Positions 46,800 to 56,163 are shown, counted from the stretch's first letter. The stretch: 64,000 nucleotides of DNA from Geminicoccus harenae (GCF_019800005.1 NZ_JABGCL010000001.1:62001-126000); one strand, 5' to 3'. The notes: generated by a model not told the origin, from the letters alone. Numbers and translations: made by a program.

Positions 46800-47819
46800 T
46801 CAGGCGGGCGGCACCTCGATCACCCGCCCGCTGCGCGCCGCCTCCAGCACGCAGTTCGCGAGCAGCGTCGCCCGCCAGCCGTCATGGGCATCCACCAGAA
46901 TCCTTGTCCTGCCCGAGACCGCGGCGATGAAGTGGTCCAGCTCGGCCCGGTAGGACTCCCGGTAGCGGTCCAGGAAGAAATAGGGGACGGGGTCCTGTTG
47001 CGGGCCGCTGCCATTGTGCAGGCTGACCGTGGTGCGCTGGACGTTGCCGGACTGGAGCATCCCGCCCCGGCCGAGCACCTCGATCCGCTGGTCGTAGCCG
47101 TAGGCTGAGCCCCAGCTATTGTCGATCCGGGCCATCCTGCCGCTGGCGGTGGTCAGGATCGCCACGGCGGTGTCGACCTCCTTCAGGGCGGCAAAGCGCG
47201 GCTCGACCAGATTGGCGGCGAACGCCGCGACCTTCACCGGCTCCTCGCCGAGCAGCCAGCGCGCCATGTCCAGGTCGTGCACCATGGTCTCGGTGAACAG
47301 GGCACCCGGCTCGTTCGCCAGATAGTCGTAGCGCGGCGGCTCGGGGTCGCGGCTGGTGATGCAGACCAGCTCCGGCCGGCCGATTTCGCCCGCCGCCAGC
47401 CGCTCCTGCAGGCGCGCGTGGTTGGCGTCGAAGCGGCGGTTGAAGCCGGTCATGGTGACGATGCCGCTGTCCCGCGCCAGCGCCGCCAGGGTGCGGGCGT
47501 CCTCCGGGTCGGCCGCCAGCGGCTTCTCGCATAAGGTCGGCTTGCCCGCCGCCAGCGCCTCGTGGACGTAGAGGAAATGCGCCGAGGAGGGCGAGGCCAC
47601 GATCACCGCGTCGATCGCCTGCGAGGTGATCACGTCGATCGGCGTGGTCGAGGCCATCGCCTCGTAGCGCTCGGCCAGTGCCGCGGCGGCATCGGCATCC
47701 TGGTCCACCACCGCGCTCAGGCGCGCGTTCGGGTGGGCCGCCACGTTCTCGGCATGCAGCCGGCCGATCCGGCCCGCCCCGATCAGACAGAAGCGCAGCT
47801 TTGGCGCATGGTCGCCCAT
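46800..47819 (-). CDS. Gfo/Idh/MocA-family oxidoreductase (inositol 2-dehydrogenase-like)
   Basis: A 339-residue NAD(P)-dependent dehydrogenase. The Rossmann motif RFCLIGAGRIGRLHAENVAAHP lies near the N-terminus. The catalytic lysine is in CEKPLAADPEDAR. HDLDMARWLLGEEP gives the family Asp/His. The sequence looks most like inositol 2-dehydrogenases (IolG), but scyllo-inositol, glucose or other polyol substrates are possible. No other iol genes are nearby. It is divergent from the DMT transporter. Confidence 0.88.
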   Translation of the reverse strand: MGDHAPKLRFCLIGAGRIGRLHAENVAAHPNARLSAVVDQDADAAAALAERYEAMASTTPIDVITSQAIDAVIVASPSSAHFLYVHEALAAGKPTLCEKPLAADPEDARTLAALARDSGIVTMTGFNRRFDANHARLQERLAAGEIGRPELVCITSRDPEPPRYDYLANEPGALFTETMVHDLDMARWLLGEEPVKVAAFAANLVEPRFAALKEVDTAVAILTTASGRMARIDNSWGSAYGYDQRIEVLGRGGMLQSGNVQRTTVSLHNGSGPQQDPVPYFFLDRYRESYRAELDHFIAAVSGRTRILVDAHDGWRATLLANCVLEAARSGRVIEVPPA

Positions 47820-47905
47820 CGTTTCCTCCCCTTCGCCGGTTCACCCGAAGATGATAGCGCTTGGCCGCGGCACTCCGGGAGGGGTGACCGGGAAGGAACA
47901 GGTCG

Positions 47906-48805
47906 TTGCGTCTCAGCGGTACCCCATTGGCCGTCCTGCTGCTCATGGCAGGCGTGTCGATGTTCGCCATCCAGGACACGATCGCCAAGCTCCTGGGCGA
48001 GGCCGGCTACCACCCGCTGCAGATCGTCTGGGCGCGCTACACCAGCCATCTGCTGATCGCGACGGTGGTGCCGTTCCTCCATCGCGGCCCGCTGCCGTGG
48101 CGCTCCGCACGACCCGGGCTGCAGCTCGGCCGCTCGGCGCTTATCGCCATGGCCACGGTGTGCGCCGTGACCGCGCTGAAATATCTGCCGCTGGCCACGG
48201 CCGCCACCATCGCCATGACGGCGCCCCTGTTCGTCACCCTGTTCGCCATTCCCGTCCTGGGCGAGCGGGTCGGCTGGCGCCGCCTGATGGCACTGGCGGT
48301 GGGCTTCTGCGGTGTACTGCTGGTGCTGCGCCCGGGCGTCGGCGAGTTCGACCCCATGGCGCTGGTGATGCTGGCGTCCGCGGCGATCTCCGCCTTCTAC
48401 CTGACCCTCACCCGGATCACCTCGCGGGTCGACCCGCACGAGGTGAGCTTCTTCTTCACGGCCGTGGTCGGCTCGGTGGCCAGCCTGCCGGCCATGTTCT
48501 TCGTGGCCGAGATCCCGGCCACTGGCTGGCACCTCGCCATGTTCCTCCTGATCGGCTGCTTTGGCGGCCTCGGCCATCTCCTGGTGATCATGGCGCACCG
48601 CCATGGGCCGGCGGCGGTGATCGCCCCCTTCACCTACACCCAGCTCATGGTCGCGGTGGTCCTGGGCTGGCTGGTCTATGACCGCCTGCCCGACGCCTTC
48701 ACCTGGGCGGGTGCGGCGGTGCTGGTGGGCTCCGGCCTCTATGTCTGGCGGCGCGAATGGGCGCGGACCCGGGCGGAGCGGCGGCGCATCCCGGCTGAGT
48801 CCTGA
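47906..48805 (+). CDS. DMT-superfamily (EamA) transporter
   Basis: A 299-residue inner-membrane protein with about ten hydrophobic helices in two EamA repeats (about 5-135 and 145-285). Typical stretches are ALKYLPLATAATIAMTAPLFVTLFA and HRHGPAAVIAPFTYTQLMVAVVLGWLVY. Such proteins export or import metabolites, often amino acids; the substrate is unknown. The start is TTG 47906, with GGAAGGAA about 8-12 bases before it. Confidence 0.88.
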   Translation: MRLSGTPLAVLLLMAGVSMFAIQDTIAKLLGEAGYHPLQIVWARYTSHLLIATVVPFLHRGPLPWRSARPGLQLGRSALIAMATVCAVTALKYLPLATAATIAMTAPLFVTLFAIPVLGERVGWRRLMALAVGFCGVLLVLRPGVGEFDPMALVMLASAAISAFYLTLTRITSRVDPHEVSFFFTAVVGSVASLPAMFFVAEIPATGWHLAMFLLIGCFGGLGHLLVIMAHRHGPAAVIAPFTYTQLMVAVVLGWLVYDRLPDAFTWAGAAVLVGSGLYVWRREWARTRAERRRIPAES

Positions 48806-48850
48806 ACAGGCTGCGCCGGAAATCCGACGAGCCCAAGCATTCCGGAAATG

Positions 48851-48864
48851 GTGACAAAGATCAC
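48851..48864. promoter_or_regulatory. CRP/FNR-superfamily-type site
   Basis: GTGACAAAGATCAC is an inverted repeat of the GTGA-N6-TCAC form. Its centre (48857.5) is about 61 bases upstream of the start point predicted from the promoter at 48883-48912, which is the class I activator position. Which regulator binds is unknown. Confidence 0.5.
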
Positions 48865-48882
48865 TGGTGCATCAGGGCAAGT

Positions 48883-48912
48883 TTGCTAGCGCACTGCCCC
48901 TCAAGCTATAAT
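48883..48912 (+). promoter_or_regulatory. Sigma-70 promoter of the TPR protein gene
   Basis: TTGCTA (48883-48888), an 18-base spacer and a perfect TATAAT (48907-48912). The implied transcript start near 48918 rules out ATG 48911 and supports ATG 48947 as the start of the downstream gene. Confidence 0.65.
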
Positions 48913-48946
48913 GCGCTATTCTCCAGAATTGGAATGGAGAGGGTTG

Positions 48947-50776
48947 ATGCCACGTTGCGCCTCGAGCGCCCGGACCTTGCGGCGCCGGGCGGCGCTGCTC
49001 GCCAGCTGCGTCCTACTTGCCCCCGCCACGGCCCTGGCCGCCACCGCCACGGCCTGGGAGCCATTGCCCGGCCTCTCGGCCGGGCTTTGCCGCAGCGGCA
49101 GCGCGTTCCATGCCGCCCTGGCGGCCGTCGACCTGCCGGCCTTCCGCACCGAGGGCTTCAAGCCCGGCTACGGCCTGCTCCAGGCGGCGACCGAGGCCGA
49201 CCGGGAGGAAGCGGCCTCCGGCGAGCTGCCGCTGGGCGAGGGCTTCGGCAATTCCACGATCCGCCTGAGCACGACGAACGAGCGGACCCAGCGCTGGTTC
49301 GACCAGGGGCTGCGGCTGAGCTGGGGTTTCGACCACGAGGACGCCATCGCCGCGTTCCGCAACGCGCAGCTCTCCGATCCCGGCTGCGCCATGTGCTACT
49401 GGGGCGAGGCGTTCGCCTGGGGCCCCAACATCAACGCGCCGATGCCGCCCGAGGCGGTGTCCCCGGCATTCGCCGCGATCGCGCAGGCGAAATATCTGGC
49501 CGAAGGTGCCAGCGAGCTCGAGCGTGGCCTGATCGACGCGCTGGCCAAGCGCTACGCGCCGGATCCCGCCGCCGACCGCAAGGCGCTGGACCGGGCCTAT
49601 GCCGACGCCATGGCGGAACTGGCCGCCCGCTTTCCGGACGATGACGAGGTCCAGGTCCTGTTCGCGGATTCGCTCATGAACCTGCAGCCCTGGGACTATT
49701 GGCAGGCCGACAAGGCGACGCCCAAGGGCCGCACCGCCGAGCAGGTGGCGGCCCTGGAGCGGGTGCTGGCGCGCAACCCGGACCACGCCGCCGCGATCCA
49801 TCTCTACATCCACACGGTGGAGGCCTCGACCACGCCGGAGCGGGCCGAGGCTTATGCCGAGCGTCTGGCGGCCCAGGCCCCGTCGGCCGGCCATCTCGTC
49901 CACATGCCGGCGCATATCTACTACCGGGTCGGCCGCTACCTGGATTCCCTGGAGGCCAACAAGGTCGCGGTGCAGGTGGACGAGGCGCTGTTCGCCAAGG
50001 CGCCATCGGCCGGCATGTACCGCTACGTCTATTACCCGCACAACGTCCACTTTGTGCTGGTCTCGGCCGCGCGCGCCGGCGACGGCCAGGCGGCGCTTTC
50101 GGCCGCGGACAAGCTCGGCACGATCCTGTCCGATGACTTGGCCCGGCAGTTCGGCGTCGTCCAGGCGATCAAGCAGGCGCCCTATTTCGCCCAGGCCGAC
50201 TTCATGGACCCGGCGGCAGTGCTGGCCGAGCCCGAGCCCAGCGGCGACATGCCTTGGGTCGATGGTGCCTGGCGCTTCGCCCGGGGTGCCGCGGCGGTCC
50301 GCCAGGGCGATCTGGCCCTGGCCCGCGCGGAGCTGGCGGCGCTCGTCGCCCTCGACGAGGCCAACGACTTCGCCGAGATCGAGGCGCAGATGGTGCCGGC
50401 GGGCACGGTGATGCGCATCGCCCAGCTCGTGCTGGACAGCCGGATCGCCCGGGCCGAGGGCAGGGCGGGCGACGCGGTGGCGAGTCTGGAGGAAGCCACA
50501 GCACTCCAGGACGGCTTGGCCTACATGGAGCCGCCCTACTGGTACTACCCGGTCCGCCAGTCCCTGGGTGCGGCCCTGCTGGAGGCTGGCCGGCCGAAGG
50601 AGGCGATCGACGCGCTGACGGCGGCCCTCGAAGAGGCGCCGAACAACGCCTACGCGCTGGAAGCCCTGCGCCAGGCCCACGAGACGCTGGGCGATGCCGA
50701 GATGGCGAAGGCGGCCGCGACCCGCTTCGAGGCGGCCTGGGCCGGCAGCACGCCGCCGGCACTCGACAGCATCTGA
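48947..50776 (+). CDS. Large secreted TPR-repeat protein
   Basis: A 609-residue protein with a signal peptide (residues 1-32, ending PATALAAT). TPR-type repeats follow: SWGFDHEDAIAAFRNAQLSDPGCAMCYWGEAFAWGP near 115-155, then HIYYRVGRYLDSLEANK and RQSLGAALLEAGRPKEAIDALTAALEEAPNNAYALEAL near the end. The first repeat carries CAMC, a possible redox or haem pair. It is likely periplasmic; the role is unknown. ATG 48947 is chosen over 48911 because a strong promoter overlaps the latter, and GGAGAGGG lies seven bases before it. Confidence 0.85.
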   Translation: MPRCASSARTLRRRAALLASCVLLAPATALAATATAWEPLPGLSAGLCRSGSAFHAALAAVDLPAFRTEGFKPGYGLLQAATEADREEAASGELPLGEGFGNSTIRLSTTNERTQRWFDQGLRLSWGFDHEDAIAAFRNAQLSDPGCAMCYWGEAFAWGPNINAPMPPEAVSPAFAAIAQAKYLAEGASELERGLIDALAKRYAPDPAADRKALDRAYADAMAELAARFPDDDEVQVLFADSLMNLQPWDYWQADKATPKGRTAEQVAALERVLARNPDHAAAIHLYIHTVEASTTPERAEAYAERLAAQAPSAGHLVHMPAHIYYRVGRYLDSLEANKVAVQVDEALFAKAPSAGMYRYVYYPHNVHFVLVSAARAGDGQAALSAADKLGTILSDDLARQFGVVQAIKQAPYFAQADFMDPAAVLAEPEPSGDMPWVDGAWRFARGAAAVRQGDLALARAELAALVALDEANDFAEIEAQMVPAGTVMRIAQLVLDSRIARAEGRAGDAVASLEEATALQDGLAYMEPPYWYYPVRQSLGAALLEAGRPKEAIDALTAALEEAPNNAYALEALRQAHETLGDAEMAKAAATRFEAAWAGSTPPALDSI

Positions 50777-50852
50777 CCTGGGAGGCGTGCCCTTGGGGCG
50801 ATGCATCCCGGCCAGGATGTGCTAGGATCGCCGGTCGATGGTCATGCAGCCC

Positions 50853-50926
50853 TCCTCGGGTTCTTCACGTAACGCAATCTGCACGAACGAACCCGAGGAA
50901 GCGGCCTTTCTCAAAGACTTGAAAGG
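50853..50926. terminator. Two hairpins between convergent genes
   Basis: TCCTCGGGTTC (50853-50863) pairs with GAACCCGAGGA (50889-50899), 11 bp around 25 bases. Next to it CCTTTC (50905-50910) pairs with GAAAGG (50921-50926). They lie between the ends of the TPR gene and the permease gene, where two-way termination is expected. Confidence 0.5.
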
Positions 50927-50938
50927 TTCCGACAGCGG

Positions 50939-51829
50939 TCACTGCGCATCCAGCCGGTCGTCCAGCGCATCGCGCAGGCCGTCGCCCACGAAGTTGAAGC
51001 TGGCCACCGCCAGCGTGATCATCACGCCCGGGAAGATGGCGAGCCAGGGGGCCGAGGTCAGGTATTGCTGGGCGTTGTTCAGCATGTTGCCCCAGCTCGC
51101 CATGGGCGGCTGGATGCCGTAGCCGAGGAAGCTGATATAGGATTCCATCAGGATCGCCCGGGCCACGGTGAGCGTGGCCGCGACCACGATCGGGCCGATC
51201 ACGTTGGGCAGGAGCTCGCGGAAGATGATCGCCGTGTCCGAGGCGCCGATCATCTCCGCCGCCACGGTGAAGTCCCGCTCGCGCAAGGATCGGATCTGGT
51301 TCTGGACCACGCGCGCCACCTCCATCCAGCTCGTGGCGGCGATGATCAGCGTGATGGTGAGCACGTTCGGCTTGATGAACGCCGCCAGTGCGAGGAGCAG
51401 GAACACCGAGGGGAAGCACAGGATCGCATCCACGATCCGCATCAGCACGGCACCCACCCAGCGCCCGTAGAAGCCGGCCACCGCCCCCACCACCGTCCCG
51501 ATCACGATCGAGATCATCATGGCGAGGAAGCCCACGGTCAGCGAGATCCGACCGGCGTTGAACAGCCTTGCGGCATGGTCTCGCCCCAGGGGATCGGTGC
51601 CAAAGATGTGCGCGCTGACGAACGGCGGGGCGAAGCGGTTGCGGATGTCGATGAAGAGCTGGTCGTAGGGCACCAGGTAGGGGCCGAACGCCGAGAGCAG
51701 GACCAGCAGCACGATGGTGACCAGGCCGAACACGGCCAAGCGGTGGCGCAGGAAACGGCGCAATGCCCGGTGGCGGGTCGGCGGGGGCAGGACGACCGGC
51801 TCGATGGCGGCGGCAGCGACTTGGGCCAT
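50939..51829 (-). CDS. ABC transporter permease (DppC/OppC type)
   Basis: A 296-residue inner-membrane protein with about six hydrophobic segments. The DppC-type N-terminal helix lies near 30-52, and the family stretch FGTDPLGRDHAARLFNAGRIS follows. The EAA loop region is ASDTAIIFRELLPNVIGPIVVAATL, which contacts the ATPase. It lies downstream of the DppB-type permease (five bases). The last gene of the operon; no ATPase gene follows. Confidence 0.93.
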   Translation of the reverse strand: MAQVAAAAIEPVVLPPPTRHRALRRFLRHRLAVFGLVTIVLLVLLSAFGPYLVPYDQLFIDIRNRFAPPFVSAHIFGTDPLGRDHAARLFNAGRISLTVGFLAMMISIVIGTVVGAVAGFYGRWVGAVLMRIVDAILCFPSVFLLLALAAFIKPNVLTITLIIAATSWMEVARVVQNQIRSLRERDFTVAAEMIGASDTAIIFRELLPNVIGPIVVAATLTVARAILMESYISFLGYGIQPPMASWGNMLNNAQQYLTSAPWLAIFPGVMITLAVASFNFVGDGLRDALDDRLDAQ

Positions 51830-51834
51830 GGCGG

Positions 51835-52785
51835 TCAGTCCAGTCGGATGCGGGGGTCGGCCACCGCGCAGAGCAGGTCGGCCAGCAGGTTGCCGAGCAG
51901 CACCATCACCGCGGTGAACATCAGGATGCCCATCACCACCGGATAGTCGCGGTAGCCCAGGCTATCCAGGAACAGGCGGCCCATGCCGGGCCAGGTAAAC
52001 ACGGTCTCGGTGACCAGCGCGCCACCCAAGAGCGTCGGCATCTGCAGGCCCGCCAGGGTGATCATCGGGATCAGCGCGTTGCGCAGCGCGTGGCGGAACA
52101 GGATCTGCCGCTCCGGCAGGCCCTTGGCACGCGCGGTGCGGACGAAGTCCTGGTTGATCACGTCCAGCATCGCCGCGCGCATGTAGCGGCTCCAGATCGC
52201 CACCTCGACCAGGGCCAGCACCAGGGCGGGTGCGATCAGGTGGTGCAGGTAGTTCCAGAACGAGCCGTCGCCGACCGTGTAGCGATTGCCCGGCGGCAGC
52301 CAGCCGAGCTTGACCGAGAAGATGTAGATGGTGACCAGGCCGAACCAGAAGGTCGGGATCGACAGGGCGACCATGGCGCCGATGGTCGCCAGATAGTCGA
52401 AGAAGGAATAGCGGCGGATCGCCCCCATCACGCCGATCCAGCCGCCCAGCAGCACGGCGATCAGGATCGCGGCGATCATCAGCTCCAGCGTGGCCCACAG
52501 ATGCGAGCCGATCACGTGGAGGACCGGCTGGGAGTCACGGTAGGAGCGGCCCCAGTCGCCGGTCAGCAGCCGGGTGAACCATTCCCAGTACTGCACGGGC
52601 AGGGGCCGATCGAGGCCCATCTGGGCGGCAATGCGCGCGATGTCTTCCTGGGACATGCCCGGCACCAGCGCGAACTGCGACAAAGGCCCGCCCGGTGCCA
52701 AGTAGAGCACCCCGAACCCGATCATCGACACCAGCCAGAGCAGCACCAGGTTCTGGCCCAGCCTGCCGAGCAGATAGCGGCCCAT
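51835..52785 (-). CDS. ABC transporter permease (DppB/OppB type)
   Basis: A 316-residue membrane protein. It has the DppB N-terminus GRYLLGRLGQNLVLLWLVSMIGFGVLYLAPGGP and the EAA-loop region RAKGLPERQILFRHALRNALIPMITLAG. ATG 52785 is preferred over TTG 52803 because AAGGGG lies eight bases before it. It is paired with the DppC-type permease and with the binding protein upstream, and is separated from that gene by a long inverted repeat. Confidence 0.93.
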   Translation of the reverse strand: MGRYLLGRLGQNLVLLWLVSMIGFGVLYLAPGGPLSQFALVPGMSQEDIARIAAQMGLDRPLPVQYWEWFTRLLTGDWGRSYRDSQPVLHVIGSHLWATLELMIAAILIAVLLGGWIGVMGAIRRYSFFDYLATIGAMVALSIPTFWFGLVTIYIFSVKLGWLPPGNRYTVGDGSFWNYLHHLIAPALVLALVEVAIWSRYMRAAMLDVINQDFVRTARAKGLPERQILFRHALRNALIPMITLAGLQMPTLLGGALVTETVFTWPGMGRLFLDSLGYRDYPVVMGILMFTAVMVLLGNLLADLLCAVADPRIRLD

Positions 52786-52896
52786 CGGCGGCCCCTTCTT
52801 CAAGAAAATGCGTTGGGACCGGGGCCCCGGAGCGATCCTCGATCAGGTGGTGCCACCTGACCGGGCAAGAGATCACTCGGGGATTGATGGCTGGGG

Positions 52897-52939
52897 CCTG
52901 TTCCCTTCATCCGGATCGGCCCGATCCGGATGGAACAGG
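52897..52939 (-). terminator. Strong hairpin between binding protein and permease genes
   Basis: CATCCGGATCGG (52908-52919) is the exact complement of 52921-52932, and outer arms CCTGTTC (52897-52903) and GAACAGG (52933-52939) also pair. Such hairpins downstream of binding-protein genes often keep that mRNA part stable and lower permease expression. Confidence 0.65.
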
Positions 52940-52978
52940 CGCCAGGCGCCCCCGGTCCGCGCGATCAGCTTCCCGGCG

Positions 52979-54661
52979 TCAGCTCGAGAAGTACCACTCG
53001 TTGGCGTTCCAGCAGTTCTCCTGGACCGCGAAGTTCGGCTTGAAGTTCTCCAGGCCGGCCTTGATGCCCTGGACCATCGCGTACTGGAAGATCGGCAGGT
53101 AGGGCAGCTCCCGGCGGGTGACCTCCTGGAGCTTCTTGTAGATCTCGGCGCGCTGCTCCTGGTCGGTGACGGCGGCACCTTCCTCCAGCAGCTTGTCGGC
53201 CTCGGGGTTGGAGAACTGGGTGGTGTTCTGCCCGGCGCCGCCCTTGGCGCCGATCGACTTGCTGTGCAGGAAGTCGGTGGCGTCCGGGTCCGGGCCGATG
53301 CCGAAGCCGATGCCGACCATGGCGGTCTCGAACTTCGACATCATCCAGTACTCGCCCCACATCACCGCGGGCGGCAGGTTGCTGATGTTCATCTTGGCAC
53401 CGATCTCCAGCCAGTTCTGCTGGAGGAACTGCTGCGCCTGCTCGCGCGTGGTGTTGCCCGCCGTGGTCGAGTTGGTGAACTCCAGGCGCACGCCGTCCTT
53501 GGCCCGGATCCCGTCGCCACTGTCGACCCAGCCGGCCTCCTCCAGGATCTGCCTGGCCTTCTCGGGGTTGTACTCGTGCTGCGGCAGGTCGGGGTTGTAG
53601 GCCCAGGACTGGCTGGGCAGGAAGGATTCGGTGGGGGTGGGCAGGCCGTAATAGATCGCCTCGATGATGCTCTGCTTGTCCATGCCGTAGAGCAGCGCCT
53701 CGCGCACCGCCCGGTCCTGGAACACCGGTAGGCCGGTATTGAAGGCGATGTTCTCGATGAAGGGCTGCGGCACGGTCTGGACGACCCGGCCTTCCAGGGC
53801 CTTGCCTTCCTCGTACTTGTCCGGGGTGATGCCCTGGATGCCGGTATAGTCGACCGCACCGGTCTGGAACTGGGTGTACAGCACCGTCATGTCGGGGATG
53901 TACTTGAAGATGATCCGTTCCAGATACGGACCGTCGCCGTGGAAGTCCTGATGGGCTTCCAGGGTGATGTGGTCGCCCGGCACGCGCTCGACCCACTTGA
54001 AGGCGCCGGTGCCGATCGGCGCGTTGTTGAACGCCGCGGTGTTCGGGTCGGCCTCCTTCTCCAGGATGTGCTTGGGCACGATGAAGGTCCAGGACAGGAT
54101 CGCCGGGTAGGGCGCGTAGGGCTCCGCCATCTTCCAGGTGAGCTCGGTCGGGCTCACCACCTGGATGTCGCGCACCAGCTCGTGCCCGGCGCGGCGGCCG
54201 GCCCGGAAGTCCGGGTTGTTGATCAGCTCGATCGTGTACTTGACGTCCTCGGCCGAGAACGGCGTGCCGTCATGCCACTTGACGTTGTCCCTGAGCCTGA
54301 TGGTCCAGGTCAGCCCGTCCTCGGAGATGCCGCCATTGGCGACGCTCGGGATCTCGGTGGCCAGGTCAGGGATCAGGTTGCCGTCCGGGCCTGGCCGCCA
54401 GAGCGGGCTGAACAGGTTGAAGTAGACGCCCTCGTCGACCTCGATGTGCAGCATCAGCGGATTGAAGACGGTCGGCTCCTGGGACATGCCGATCACCGCC
54501 TGGCCGGTCGGCTTCTCCGGCGGCGTGGCGGCCTCGGCCGTGCCGACCCAGCCGAGCTTCGGCCCCATCCAGACGGCAGCACCGCCGCTCAAGCCCATCG
54601 CCATCAGCCGGCGCCGGTTCGGGCGCATCAGGCTGCCCTGCTTCGACATCGTGTCATCCAT
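52979..54661 (-). CDS. ABC transporter substrate-binding protein (SBP family 5)
   Basis: A 560-residue periplasmic binding protein of the DppA/OppA cluster C type. The signal peptide (about 1-45) carries RPNRRRLMAMGLSGGAA, a twin-arginine-like motif, and ends around TAEAATP. Mature hallmarks are ISEDGLTWTIRLRDNVKWHDGTPFSAEDVKYTIELI and NIAFNTGLPVFQDRAVREALLYGMD. The ligand may be a peptide, opine or amine-linked compound, given the neighbouring amine oxidases. ATG 54661 follows a GGGGG run by nine bases. Confidence 0.93.
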   Translation of the reverse strand: MDDTMSKQGSLMRPNRRRLMAMGLSGGAAVWMGPKLGWVGTAEAATPPEKPTGQAVIGMSQEPTVFNPLMLHIEVDEGVYFNLFSPLWRPGPDGNLIPDLATEIPSVANGGISEDGLTWTIRLRDNVKWHDGTPFSAEDVKYTIELINNPDFRAGRRAGHELVRDIQVVSPTELTWKMAEPYAPYPAILSWTFIVPKHILEKEADPNTAAFNNAPIGTGAFKWVERVPGDHITLEAHQDFHGDGPYLERIIFKYIPDMTVLYTQFQTGAVDYTGIQGITPDKYEEGKALEGRVVQTVPQPFIENIAFNTGLPVFQDRAVREALLYGMDKQSIIEAIYYGLPTPTESFLPSQSWAYNPDLPQHEYNPEKARQILEEAGWVDSGDGIRAKDGVRLEFTNSTTAGNTTREQAQQFLQQNWLEIGAKMNISNLPPAVMWGEYWMMSKFETAMVGIGFGIGPDPDATDFLHSKSIGAKGGAGQNTTQFSNPEADKLLEEGAAVTDQEQRAEIYKKLQEVTRRELPYLPIFQYAMVQGIKAGLENFKPNFAVQENCWNANEWYFSS

Positions 54662-54685
54662 CAGACGTTTCCCCCTTCGCAAGTC

Positions 54686-54720
54686 GGCCGAAAAAGCCGG
54701 GGCGCCGCCGTTTGCGGCGG
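54686..54720 (-). terminator. Hairpin and T-run between the FAD oxidase and binding protein genes
   Basis: On the minus strand CCGCCG (54720-54715) pairs with CGGCGG (54710-54705) around four bases, followed about eight bases later by TTTTT. It could reduce read-through from the oxidase genes into the transporter genes, but the spacing is loose for an intrinsic terminator. Confidence 0.35.
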
Positions 54721-54737
54721 TCGCCTTTCCCAAAATG

Positions 54738-56132
54738 TTAGGCATGCCCCATCGGTCTGGGGGTGCTGCCGTCCAAGAAGCGTGCCAGGCGGAACTCGGT
54801 CGGGTCGACGACCGGGTCCTTGCCCATCACCATGTCCGCGATCAGCTTGCCAGCACCCGGGCCGATTCCGAAGCCGTGACCGGAGAAGCCGGTGGCGATC
54901 AGGAGGCCCGGCAGCGCATCGACATGGGAGATCACCGGCACGATGTCCGGGGTGACGTCGATCCGCCCCGCCCAGGACTGCTCGATCTTCGCGTTGGCGA
55001 AGGCCGGGAAGCGCTGGCGCAGGCGGGCCAGCGCCTTCTTGGTGACCTTCTCCACCGGGGCCGGGTCGTTCACCCGGATCTTCTCGAACGGCGTGACTTC
55101 GTCGCCGGTCCAGGTCTTGGGCCAGCTCGCCTCCAGGCCGAAGCGCGAGTTGAGCTGCAGCCCGTAGGAGCGCCACTCCATGCGGACCGCCGGCAGGAAG
55201 TCCTTCAGGTAGCGGAAGCTGTTCGGCACCAGCTCGTGGACGTTGGTCGCCCCGTCCGCGATCGTGTAGCCTCCATCCATGCGCTTGCGGAACGCATAGT
55301 CCCGCTCCCAGAGCGCCACTTCGGGGGCACCCTCCAGCGGAGCGGTGCGCATCACCGAGTTGATCACGGTGAGCTGCGGCAGGCGGATGCCGAGATTGCC
55401 CAGGAACAGGCCGGACCATGCACCACCGGCCAGCACCACCTGGCTGCAGCGGATCCGGCCCTTCTCGGTGACCACGCCCGACACCTTGCCGCCCTGCCGC
55501 TCCACCGTGCGCACCGCGCAGTTGGTGAAGATATGGGCACCCAGCCGCTGAGCATAGCGGGCGATCGCGGGCCCCGCCTTCTGCGGCTCGGCACGGGCAT
55601 CGGACGCGGTGTAGAGCGCGCCATGAAAGCCGCCGTCCGAGCCCGGCATCAGCTTCTCGAACTCGGCCTTGCCGATCGCCTTGGTGTCGAGCTGGTAGGG
55701 CTGCGAGTACTGCAGCCATTCCTCGTGCTTGGCCATCTCGGCCTGGTCGCGCGCGGCATACATGATGCCGGTGACCTTGAAGCCGGTCTCGGCCTCGGTC
55801 TTCTGGTTCAGCGTCTGCCAGATCTTGAGCGATTCGATGATGAGCGGGATCTCGCGGGGGTCACGGCCCATCTTGCGGACCCAGCCCCAGTTGCGGCTCG
55901 ACTGCTCGCCGGCGATGTGGCCCTTCTCGCATAAGGCGACCGAGACGCCGCGCTCGGCCAGGAACATGGCGGTCGACACGCCGATGATGCCGCCGCCGAT
56001 CACCACGACGTCCACCTCTTCGGGCAGCTTGTCGTTGGAATCGACCGGGTCGACGACCGGGCCACGATGCGGGGTGACTTGAGTGATCACGTGGTTACTC
56101 GAAGCTGGGTTGCTGCCGGTCGCCTGTGCCAT
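54738..56132 (-). CDS. FAD-dependent amine/amino-acid oxidoreductase (DAO family)
   Basis: A 464-residue flavoprotein. The dinucleotide-binding motif VDVVVIGGGIIGVSTAMFLAERG is at about 40-62. SSRNWGWVRKMGRDPRE follows, and the C-terminal FAD contact is TGFSGHGFGIGPGAGKLIADM. It belongs to the DadA/sarcosine-oxidase-like DAO group. It is 31 bases after the SDR gene in the operon. It probably oxidises an imported amine or N-alkyl amino acid; the exact substrate is unknown. Confidence 0.9.
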   Translation of the reverse strand: MAQATGSNPASSNHVITQVTPHRGPVVDPVDSNDKLPEEVDVVVIGGGIIGVSTAMFLAERGVSVALCEKGHIAGEQSSRNWGWVRKMGRDPREIPLIIESLKIWQTLNQKTEAETGFKVTGIMYAARDQAEMAKHEEWLQYSQPYQLDTKAIGKAEFEKLMPGSDGGFHGALYTASDARAEPQKAGPAIARYAQRLGAHIFTNCAVRTVERQGGKVSGVVTEKGRIRCSQVVLAGGAWSGLFLGNLGIRLPQLTVINSVMRTAPLEGAPEVALWERDYAFRKRMDGGYTIADGATNVHELVPNSFRYLKDFLPAVRMEWRSYGLQLNSRFGLEASWPKTWTGDEVTPFEKIRVNDPAPVEKVTKKALARLRQRFPAFANAKIEQSWAGRIDVTPDIVPVISHVDALPGLLIATGFSGHGFGIGPGAGKLIADMVMGKDPVVDPTEFRLARFLDGSTPRPMGHA

Positions 56133-56163
56133 TCCCGCGCGGGCCGGGACGCTCGGGACTCGC

